This document shows positions 7,754-14,487 of a stretch of DNA of 14,487 nucleotides, piece by piece (positions within the stretch are counted from its first letter, which is position 1; every line of letters begins with the position of its first letter). The stretch is from Caldilineaceae bacterium (lineage in GTDB: Bacteria; Chloroflexota; Anaerolineae; Caldilineales; Caldilineaceae): assembly GCA_026645635.1 (NCBI GenBank), contig JAPKMV010000024.1, forward strand, positions 1-14,487, written 5' to 3'. The notes below the pieces were generated by a model. The model saw only the letters and a program-made list of their open reading frames with translations, was not told the DNA's origin and made no database searches. The translations under genes were made by a program, and so were the position numbers.

Positions 7754-8443
7754 ATGACACACGCTGACCGCAGCAGCCTTGCGCTCCAACTGCAGAACGC
7801 ACCCTACTTTGCCGGACTGGATGCGGCTGCCCTGCGGGAGCTGGCCGGTCTGGCTACCTGGCACGAGTATGCGCCCGGCGGCGTGGTCTTTCTCGAAGGT
7901 GACGCCAATACCGGCCTCTACTGTATCCAAACGGGCTGGGTCAAGGTGATCAAGCTCTCGCGCGACGGGCGCGAGCAGGTGCTGCGCTACTTTGGCCCAG
8001 GCGAAGTCTTCAGCGAGATCGGCATCTTCCTGGCGCGGCCCAACCCCGCCACCGCCATCGCCCTGGAGCACGCGGAGATCTGGCAACTGCGCCGCGCCGT
8101 GCTCCAGCCGCTGCTGACGGCGCATCCCGGTGTGCTGATCCAGATCATGGCCAACATGGCGGATCGCATCGCCTACCTGGCCGACCTGGTGGCCGATCTC
8201 TCGCTGCACACGGTGGAGGTGCGGCTGGCGCGCTTGCTGCTCGAGGCCGCGCCCGACGGGATGCTGGTGCGCCAGTCCTGGCTGACCCAGTCCGAACTCG
8301 CCGCGCGGCTGGGCACCGTGCCCGATGTCCTGAGCCGGGCGCTGCGCACCCTGGCCGACGCGGGTTTGATCCGCGTCGAACGGAAACAGATCACCATCGT
8401 AAACCGGGCGGGGCTGGCAGAACGGGCGATCGTGGAACTGTAG
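7754..8443 (+). CDS. CRP/FNR-family transcription regulator
   Basis: 229-residue cytoplasmic DNA-binding protein of normal family length. N-terminal cyclic-nucleotide-like sensor barrel (about 19-120, with GLYCIQTGWVKV and GPGEVFSEIG), dimerisation helix (about 126-165), C-terminal winged helix-turn-helix (about 177-215, TQSELAARLGTVPDVLSRAL). The recognition helix has Asp191, Ser194 and Arg195, nearer the FNR pattern (E..SR) than CRP (RE...R). The only cysteine is Cys57, so an FNR-type [4Fe-4S] sensor is excluded. The phosphate-cassette arginine of CRP is replaced (RPNPATA), so cAMP binding is unlikely; haem or NO sensing as in DNR/NnrR-type members is possible but unproven. It sits directly upstream of the nos cluster, where a TGTGA-N6-TCGCA site occurs. 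The start was chosen for the leaderless-type -10 box and family length; the frame is open further upstream. Confidence 0.92.
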   Translation: MTHADRSSLALQLQNAPYFAGLDAAALRELAGLATWHEYAPGGVVFLEGDANTGLYCIQTGWVKVIKLSRDGREQVLRYFGPGEVFSEIGIFLARPNPATAIALEHAEIWQLRRAVLQPLLTAHPGVLIQIMANMADRIAYLADLVADLSLHTVEVRLARLLLEAAPDGMLVRQSWLTQSELAARLGTVPDVLSRALRTLADAGLIRVERKQITIVNRAGLAERAIVEL

Positions 8444-8450
8444 GCAAGAT

Positions 8451-8649
8451 AGACCGCGGATTTGGCGGTTACACCTACACGGAGATCACAGAGGATTCAC
8501 AGAGTTTACAGAGAGACCACGGAGTGTAGACCTCTGCTATCTCTCTGCGTACTCTGTATCTTCTCGGCGGACTCTGTGTAATGGCGGATTGGGCGGATTT
8601 GCGCGGATTGATCCGCGCAAATCCGCCCAATCCGCGTCATCCGCGGTCT
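8451..8649. repeat. Composite inverted-repeat element, predicted three-way junction (two hairpins closed by an outer stem)
   Basis: Outer arms 8451-8461 and 8639-8649 are a perfect 11-bp inverted repeat (AGACCGCGGAT). Inside, arms 8476-8515 and 8541-8580 carry four ACRGAG words and four complementary words with mirrored spacings of 9, 11 and 9. Next, 8584-8608 and 8611-8635 are a perfect 25-bp inverted repeat of GCGGATT words around a two-base centre. The three stems nest without overlap. No open frame of note and no sign of a transposase. It fills most of the gap between the regulator gene and the ferredoxin gene. Function unknown. Confidence 0.85.
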
Positions 8650-8685
8650 ATTCTTACTGACCGGACGATCGCATTTTGGCTGCGA

Positions 8686-8701
8686 TGTGACTTTAGTCGC
8701 A
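8686..8701 (+). promoter_or_regulatory. CRP/FNR-type operator candidate upstream of the ferredoxin-nosZ transcript
   Basis: TGTGA-CTTTAG-TCGCA differs from the CRP consensus TGTGA-N6-TCACA at one base. It lies inside a 7-bp inverted repeat (GCTGCGA 8679-8685 and TCGCAGC 8697-8703). With transcription starting at about 8735, its centre is at -41.5, the usual class II activator position. The -35 region (8700-8705, CAGCGC) is poor, as expected for an activator-dependent promoter. Confidence 0.55.
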
Positions 8702-8722
8702 GCGCACCCCCCGCGCCTCCTT

Positions 8723-8728
8723 TACCCT
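8723..8728 (+). promoter_or_regulatory. -10 box for the ferredoxin-nos transcript
   Basis: TACCCT (TANNNT type), 7 bases before the ATG at 8736, again a leaderless layout. A weak match as a -10 box. It is supported mainly by its position relative to the operator at 8686-8701 and by the similar layout of two upstream genes. Confidence 0.4.
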
Positions 8729-8735
8729 GGGTGCC

Positions 8736-9029
8736 ATGCAAACGAACGTTGGCAAGGGCACTGGCGCAATGAACGAAACCCTGCGGCCGCAGATTGCGGA
8801 AGAACGCTGCACGGGTTGTGAACGGTGCGTGGACATCTGTCCGACGCAGGCGCTGGCCCAGATCAACGACAAGGCAGTCCTGCTGCACCCGGATCGCTGC
8901 ACCTACTGCACGGCCTGTGAAGACGTCTGCCCCACCAATGCAATTGCACTGCCGTTCTTGATTGTCTTTGCGGACGATGTCCATTGGCGCCGCTCAGCCA
9001 GCCAGAATGGCGGATTCAATCGGTTGTAG
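8736..9029 (+). CDS. 2[4Fe-4S] ferredoxin, first gene of the nos cluster
   Basis: 97-residue cytoplasmic ferredoxin with two complete cluster motifs: CTGCERCVDICP (Cys25, 28, 31, 35) and CTYCTACEDVCP (Cys55, 58, 61, 65). Each motif binds a [4Fe-4S] cluster. No signal peptide or membrane segment. The last 25 residues are a basic, Asn-rich tail without cysteines. The start at 8736 fits a leaderless transcript (TACCCT 7 bases upstream); the alternative ATG at 8769 has an AAGGG 10 bases upstream and would give 86 residues. Only 34 bases separate it from nosZ, so co-transcription is likely. Possible roles are low-potential electron supply to a membrane module (as NosG/NosH are thought to do in Wolinella) or to cofactor assembly. 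It cannot touch NosZ directly because the membrane lies between them. Confidence 0.88.
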   Translation: MQTNVGKGTGAMNETLRPQIAEERCTGCERCVDICPTQALAQINDKAVLLHPDRCTYCTACEDVCPTNAIALPFLIVFADDVHWRRSASQNGGFNRL

Positions 9030-9048
9030 CACTGGCAAAGTCACACCA

Positions 9049-9055
9049 AAAGGAG
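9049..9055 (+). promoter_or_regulatory. Ribosome binding site of nosZ
   Basis: AAAGGAG, the strongest Shine-Dalgarno sequence in the window, 8 bases before the ATG at 9064. It fixes the nosZ start, although the frame is open further upstream to 8962. Confidence 0.85.
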
Positions 9056-9063
9056 AAATCAGT

Positions 9064-11049
<1,986 letters not shown>

Positions 11050-11053
11050 GGAA

Positions 11054-11177
11054 GAGATTGGAGATTAGGAGATTGAGAGATTACGAGATTGAGAGATTTT
11101 GTAAGGCGACTAATCTCTCAATCTCCCAATCTCCCAATCTCCCAATCTCCAATCTCCAGTCTCCAATCTCCAATCTC
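11054..11177. repeat. GAGATT word array and its inverse: 45-bp imperfect hairpin plus three extra words
   Basis: Six GAGATT words start at 11054, 11061, 11069, 11077, 11085 and 11093. Nine AATCTC words (one is AGTCTC) start at 11112, 11120, 11128, 11136, 11144, 11151, 11158, 11165 and 11172. Spacings outward from the 13-base loop are 8, 8, 8, 8, 7 on both sides. Bases 11054-11098 pair with 11112-11156 with only four mismatches, all in the spacers. The last three words are unpaired and end next to the ribosome binding site of the following gene. No T-run follows, so a classic terminator is unlikely. Confidence 0.9.
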
Positions 11178-11191
11178 TGTGAGGTCTCACT

Positions 11192-11836
11192 ATGTCATCG
11201 GAAATGGAAAAACTCATCGGCCCACGGGTGCCGGCGGAAGAACTCAAAACCCGCCGGGCGCGGTATATCCTCCCTACGCTGTTCTTTGTGGCTGCGGCCG
11301 TGCTGCTGGTGGTCTCGGTGCTGCAACCGTGGTGGCAGTTGAAACTCAACGCCCCGTATGTCGTCGCCTACGTGAACCAGATGACGGGCGACGTGAGTGA
11401 AATCGACGGGCTGAACCACTACATCGGGATGCGCCCGCTGCGCGAGGCCGCCCAGTTCGAGCAGTCAATCTCGGTCATCGGCATCATCGCGATTGCCATG
11501 TTGATCCTGGCGGCGGCTTTCGTCCACAGCAAATGGGCGGCGCTGCTGGCGCTGCCGGCGCTGCTCCTCCCAATCTTCTTTCTGGCCGATTTGCAGTTCT
11601 GGCTGGCCAACTTCGGGATGAATCTCGACCCGAACGCAGCCCTCTCCAGCAGCATTGAGCCGTTCATTCCGCCGGTGCTCTGGAAAGGCACCATTGCCCA
11701 GTTCAGCACCGTGCCGCGGCTGCTCACCGGCTTCTGGCTGGCGGTGACAGCGTCGGGGCTGATCCTGGTGGGGCTGTTCTTTCATCGCCGGGCGTACAAG
11801 CCGCTGGTGGATGCACAGCAGGGAGAAGCGGGTTGA
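11192..11836 (+). CDS. Four-helix membrane protein of the nos cluster (NosB-type by position)
   Basis: 214-residue polytopic membrane protein. Hydrophobic segments at about 26-44, 94-111, 115-134 and 178-197 give four helices with both ends predicted inside; the first outside loop (45-93) contains QPWWQLKLNAPYV and GLNHYIGMRPL, the second (135-177) contains FGMNLDPNAALSSSIEPFIPP. No haem, Fe-S or cysteine motif is visible. Clade II nos clusters usually have a gene for such a protein, NosB, directly after nosZ, and NosB has been linked to N2O respiration in Wolinella. Identification here rests on position, size and topology, so I give no symbol. GAGG (11181-11184) lies 7 bases before the ATG. 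Electron transfer to NosZ or its assembly are both possible roles. Confidence 0.72.
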   Translation: MSSEMEKLIGPRVPAEELKTRRARYILPTLFFVAAAVLLVVSVLQPWWQLKLNAPYVVAYVNQMTGDVSEIDGLNHYIGMRPLREAAQFEQSISVIGIIAIAMLILAAAFVHSKWAALLALPALLLPIFFLADLQFWLANFGMNLDPNAALSSSIEPFIPPVLWKGTIAQFSTVPRLLTGFWLAVTASGLILVGLFFHRRAYKPLVDAQQGEAG

Positions 11837-11848
11837 GTTGGGAATGTT

Positions 11849-11876
11849 GAATTGTGAATTGTGAATTGTGAATTGT
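11849..11876 (+). repeat. Four perfect tandem GAATTGT 7-mers
   Basis: Words start at 11849, 11856, 11863 and 11870 with no interruption. The same word recurs in the same orientation at 11999-12005, on the other side of the ACGAAT hairpin. The 7-base period rules out a CRISPR array. Confidence 0.9.
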
Positions 11877-11905
11877 CGCGACTATGCGGACATGGGAACT
11901 TTGGG

Positions 11906-11982
11906 GACACGAATTGCACGAATCTGGACGAATGCACACGCCTGATTCGTTTCAATTCGCCACAATTCGTGTAATTCGTGAC
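11906..11982. repeat. ACGAAT word array and its inverse: imperfect hairpin
   Basis: ACGAAT words at 11909, 11918 and 11928 face ATTCGY words at 11955, 11965 and 11974, with mirrored spacings (9, 10 and 10, 9). Bases 11906-11933 pair with 11955-11982 with 22 of 28 Watson-Crick pairs. The 21-base loop (11934-11954) holds most of one further ATTCGT word (11945). The element lies in the gap between the membrane protein gene and nosD. I see no promoter or terminator in the rest of this gap (11837-12055). Confidence 0.85.
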
Positions 11983-11996
11983 ATAAATGAGTCGTT

Positions 11997-12009
11997 GTGA
12001 ATTGTGAAT
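11997..12009 (+). repeat. Second short GAATTGT array, direct copy of the one at 11849-11876
   Basis: TGTGAATTGTGAA: one full GAATTGT word (11999-12005) plus a partial one, same orientation as the four-copy array. The two arrays bracket the ACGAAT hairpin, so the hairpin may lie inside what was once a single array. Confidence 0.6.
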
Positions 12010-12055
12010 GATGGACTGGGCGAGGCATGCGGTGAAGACAAAGACGGTGGGTCGA

Positions 12056-13471
12056 ATGAGGTGGGGGGGGATTGCGTTTTTGAGCGTGTGCTTGATCGCC
12101 GCCTCTGCGTTTTCTCTGCATCTCCGCGTCTCTGCGTCAGACCCGGTGATTCCCCAGGCGGCCACGGAGGCGCCGCAGCGCGGCGATGCCAGCCTGCAAG
12201 CGCGCATCGACGCCGCCCAGCCGGGTGAGACGATTGTCGTGCTGCCGGGAACTTACGCCGCGCCGCTCCTCATCGACAAGCCGCTCACGCTGGAAGGCGA
12301 GGGCTGGCCTGTGATCCAGGGCGACGGCAGCGGCGATGTCGTGCATATCACCGCGCCGGAGGTGACGATGCGCGGCTTTGTGGTGCGCGGCACCGGCATC
12401 TCCCTGGATCGCGAGGACACGGGCATCAAGGTCTCCGCGCCCAACGTGGTGCTGGAAGGGAACCGGGTCGAGGAGGCGCTCTTCGGCATCTATCTGGAGC
12501 AAGCCGCCGACGGCGTTGTGCGCAACAACACGATCGTCGGCATGGACCTGCCCATCTCCCGCCGCGGCGACGGGCTGAAGATCTGGTACAGCCCGCGCAC
12601 GCTGGTCGAGGGCAACACGCTGCGCGCCACCCGCGACGCCATCCTCTGGTACTCGCCGGAGAGCATCGTGCGCGGCAACGACCTGGCGGACGGGCGCTAC
12701 GGCTTGCACATGATGCAGTCCGACCACCACCTGATCGAAGACAATATTTTCCGCAACAACTCGGTGGGCGTCTATGTCATGTACGGCGCCGGCTTCACCA
12801 TGCTGCGCAACCTGATCACCGACAACCGCGGGCCGAGCGGCTACGGCATCGGCCTGAAGGAAGCCAGCGACGTGCTGATGGCGGGCAACCGCATCGTCAA
12901 CAACCGGGTCGGCGTCTATTCGGACAGCTCGCCCCTCGCCCCGGAGACCACCGTCACCTACGACAACAACCTGCTCGCCTACAACGAGATCGGGCTGGAC
13001 ATGCTGCCCAACACCCTGGCCAACCGCTTCCACGACAATATTTTCTTGGACAACGGCGAGCAGATCAACGTGGCCGGCGGCGGCGACCTGACCCGCAACG
13101 AGTGGGCGGTGGACGGACGCGGCAACTACTGGAGCGACTACGCCGGCTACGACGCCGACGCCGACGCCATCGGCGACCTGCCCTACGCGGCCAAGAGCCT
13201 CTACGAGAGCCTGGCCGGCGCCCACCCGGAACTGCGCCTGTTCCAGCTCGGCCCGGCCGCCGACGCCCTTGACCTGGCGGCGAAGGCGTTCCCGATTTTT
13301 GCGCCGCAGCCGAAGATGGCCGACCCGCACCCGCTCACCGCGCCGCCGAGCCTGCCGCCCGTGCCGGGGATCGCGCCGGCGCCGGTGCTGGCCAACCTGG
13401 CCGCGGCGCTGGGGTTGGTCGCTGTGGCGCTGGCTGTGCTCCTGGCCGGGCTGCGCCTGCGCCCGCGTTGA
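12056..13471 (+). CDS. nosD: NosD, copper-delivery/CuZ-assembly parallel beta-helix protein, with C-terminal membrane anchor
   Basis: 471 residues from the ATG chosen here. A Sec signal peptide (MRWGGIAFLSVCLIAASAFS) follows it directly. In-frame ATGs at 12008 and 12011 would add 15-16 residues but have no ribosome binding site. The body (about 45-370) is a right-handed parallel beta-helix of CASH/NosD repeats (NNTIVG, GNDLADGRYGLHMM, EDNIFRNNSVGVYV, GNRIVNNRVGVYS), ending with the family signature GNYWSDYAGYDADADAIGD. HMMQSDHH (from His218) is rich in possible copper ligands. NosD receives copper from NosL and works with the NosFY ABC transporter in building the NosZ CuZ site. Unusually, a Pro-rich linker is followed by a hydrophobic helix (about 445-465) ending in RLRPR, so this NosD should be anchored on the outer face. 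Part of the signal region is encoded by a short-word repeat (12103-12137). Confidence 0.94.
   Translation: MRWGGIAFLSVCLIAASAFSLHLRVSASDPVIPQAATEAPQRGDASLQARIDAAQPGETIVVLPGTYAAPLLIDKPLTLEGEGWPVIQGDGSGDVVHITAPEVTMRGFVVRGTGISLDREDTGIKVSAPNVVLEGNRVEEALFGIYLEQAADGVVRNNTIVGMDLPISRRGDGLKIWYSPRTLVEGNTLRATRDAILWYSPESIVRGNDLADGRYGLHMMQSDHHLIEDNIFRNNSVGVYVMYGAGFTMLRNLITDNRGPSGYGIGLKEASDVLMAGNRIVNNRVGVYSDSSPLAPETTVTYDNNLLAYNEIGLDMLPNTLANRFHDNIFLDNGEQINVAGGGDLTRNEWAVDGRGNYWSDYAGYDADADAIGDLPYAAKSLYESLAGAHPELRLFQLGPAADALDLAAKAFPIFAPQPKMADPHPLTAPPSLPPVPGIAPAPVLANLAAALGLVAVALAVLLAGLRLRPR
12103..12137 (+). repeat. CTCYGCGT word array within the signal peptide region of nosD
   Basis: Words at 12103 (CTCTGCGT), 12114 (CTCTGCAT), 12122 (CTCCGCGT) and 12130 (CTCTGCGT): period 8 after a three-base insert. 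They encode SAFSLHLRVSAS. The LRVSAS stretch uses the same frame and almost the same codons as the C-terminal tail of the LarA-like protein (7591-7614). Confidence 0.75.
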
Positions 13472-13510
13472 ACCGAAAGACTCTGCTGGACTAGAAAGCT
13501 GGAACGATCC

Positions 13511-14362
13511 ATGATTGCCTTCAACCATTTACGCAAAACCTACGGCAAATTCGTCGCCGTGAATGACCTGACGCTGGATGTAGCGCCGCAGGAAGCCGTC
13601 GCCCTGTGGGGTGTCAACGGCGCGGGCAAGACCACCGCCATCAAGTGTCTGCTCGGCCTGCTGCGCTTCTCCGGCCAGATCCAGGTCAACGGCTATGACG
13701 TGCGCAAGCAGGGACGCAGCGCCCGCCGGCTGATCGGCTACGTGCCCCAGGAACTCGCCTTCTACAAGGAGATGAGCACGCTGGACATGGCCCATTTCTA
13801 CGCCCGGCTCAAGGCCACGCCCGCGGCGCGCATTGCACCGGTGTTGGAGCAGGTGGGGCTGGCCGAGCACACCCGCAAGCCCGTGGGCGCGCTCTCCGGC
13901 GGCATGAAGCAGCGGCTGGCGCTGGGGCTGGCGCTGCTGGCCGACCCGCCGGTGCTGGTGATGGACGAGCCGACCTCGAACCTGGACACCGCGGCGCGCA
14001 GCCAGTTGCTGCAACTGCTGGTGCAGGTCAAGGAAGCGGGCAAGACCATCGTCTTCACCTCGCACCGCATCGAGGAAGTGGAGGCGCTGGCCGACCGGGT
14101 GGCTGTGATGGAGCAGGGCGCGCTCCAGTTTACCTGCCCCGCGGATGAACTGGCGCGGCGCATCGGGCTGCGCACCCAGGTCAAGTTCATGCTGCCCGGC
14201 AATCTGCTCGACGCCGCGCTGGACGTTCTGAACCGCGACGGCCTCATCGCCCGGCGCAATGGCGTCGGCATCATCGTGGATGTGGCCCACGGCGAGAAGG
14301 CGCGGCCGATCCACACGCTGCACCAGGCGAACATTCACGTCACCGATTTCGAGATGGAGTAG
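13511..14362 (+). CDS. nosF: NosF, ABC transporter ATPase of the NosDFY complex
   Basis: 283-residue cytoplasmic ATPase. All ABC motifs are present: Walker A GVNGAGKTT (34-42), Q-loop Gln80 (VPQEL), signature LSGGM (128-132), Walker B VLVMDEPT (148-155, with Asp152 and Glu153), D-loop SNLD and H-loop His185 (FTSHR). It pairs with NosY in the membrane, and ATP hydrolysis drives the conformational work that lets NosD serve NosZ maturation. The C-terminal 70 or so residues are a family-typical extension. It lies 39 bases after nosD, with a weak GGAA before the ATG, and is followed by nosY after 6 bases. The gene is complete and appears intact. Other ABC ATPases are possible from sequence alone, but the neighbours make NosF nearly certain. 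Confidence 0.94.
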   Translation: MIAFNHLRKTYGKFVAVNDLTLDVAPQEAVALWGVNGAGKTTAIKCLLGLLRFSGQIQVNGYDVRKQGRSARRLIGYVPQELAFYKEMSTLDMAHFYARLKATPAARIAPVLEQVGLAEHTRKPVGALSGGMKQRLALGLALLADPPVLVMDEPTSNLDTAARSQLLQLLVQVKEAGKTIVFTSHRIEEVEALADRVAVMEQGALQFTCPADELARRIGLRTQVKFMLPGNLLDAALDVLNRDGLIARRNGVGIIVDVAHGEKARPIHTLHQANIHVTDFEME

Positions 14363-14368
14363 GCAGCC

Positions 14369-14487
14369 ATGAAGATCATCTGGACCCTGGCCCAAAAAGA
14401 ACTGCGCGACGCGCTGCGCAACCGCTGGTTCGTGCTTTACACGTTGGCCTTCATCGGCCTGGCGCTGGCCCTCTCCTATATGTCGCT
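14369..14487 (+). CDS. nosY: NosY, membrane permease of the NosDFY complex (5' end only)
   Basis: Only the first 39 codons lie in the window; the gene runs off the right edge. The start MKIIWTLAQKELRDALRNRW is typical of NosY and related ABC-2 permeases: an amphipathic basic segment (KELRDALRNRW), then the first transmembrane helix (about 21-38, FVLYTLAFIGLALALSY). GGAG (14356-14359), inside the end of nosF, lies 9 bases before the ATG, so translation is probably coupled to nosF. NosY dimerises, binds NosF inside and docks NosD outside. Length and integrity cannot be judged. Confidence 0.88.
   Translation, partial: MKIIWTLAQKELRDALRNRWFVLYTLAFIGLALALSYMS

Noticed and set aside
7754..8443. 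FNR-type oxygen sensor with a [4Fe-4S] cluster
   Set aside because: Only one cysteine (Cys57) is present, so the cluster cannot be bound in the FNR manner.
8581..8772. Short open frame starting within the GCGGATT hairpin
   Set aside because: It consists largely of translated repeat and overlaps the promoter and start of the ferredoxin gene, with no ribosome binding site.
11089..11342. Small open frames reading SQSPNLPIS repeats between nosZ and the membrane protein gene
   Set aside because: They are translations of the GAGATT/AATCTC array and overlap the real downstream gene in another frame.
11849..12009. Possible CRISPR-like array
   Set aside because: The repeats are 7 bases long and contiguous without spacers, and no cas gene is present.

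Overview
The window looks like the chromosome of a GC-rich, probably single-membrane (monoderm) bacterium of the Chloroflexota, most likely the Anaerolineae/Caldilineae side. This rests on a Sec-type (clade II) nitrous oxide reductase carrying a lipobox, a NosD with its own C-terminal membrane anchor, a secreted RHS protein with a YLPLV-type motif followed by a long Pro/Thr linker, and intergenic gaps filled with short-word repeat arrays of a kind I associate from memory with large Chloroflexota genomes. No rRNA or marker gene is present, so the phylum is inference.

Layout. Bases 8-6076 (minus strand) hold one giant secreted RHS/YD-repeat protein of 2022 residues. Its domain order (transthyretin-like domain, FN-plug-like domain, NHL propeller, YD shell, RHS core, unique C-terminal tip) matches the extracellular core of animal teneurins. 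Its promoter lies in the divergent gap 6077-6344. On the plus strand follow a LarA-like (lactate racemase domain, nickel-pincer) protein at 6345-7664 and a CRP/FNR-type regulator at 7754-8443, both apparently leaderless. From 8736 to the right edge runs a nitrous oxide respiration cluster: 2[4Fe-4S] ferredoxin, nosZ, a four-helix membrane protein in the nosB position, nosD, nosF and the start of nosY. No nosR, nosL, nosG/H or nosC is visible; more of the cluster may lie beyond the edge.

How it fits together. NosZ reduces N2O to N2 on the outer face of the membrane. NosD, NosF and NosY form the ABC-type machine that supports CuZ assembly. The ferredoxin and the membrane protein are candidates for electron supply or assembly. 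A site matching TGTGA-N6-TCRCA is centred about 42 bases upstream of the predicted start of the ferredoxin-nosZ transcript. This is the class II activator position, so the adjacent CRP/FNR protein is the natural candidate activator.

The least expected structure is in the gaps. Four of the five, and the ends of two coding regions, carry arrays of 6-8 bp words (GCGGATT, ACAGAG, GAGATT, ACGAAT, GAATTGT, CTCYGCGT). In three places the array is followed by its own inverse with the spacings mirrored, so the words pair in exact register. The gap before the ferredoxin folds, on paper, into a three-way junction of about 200 bp.
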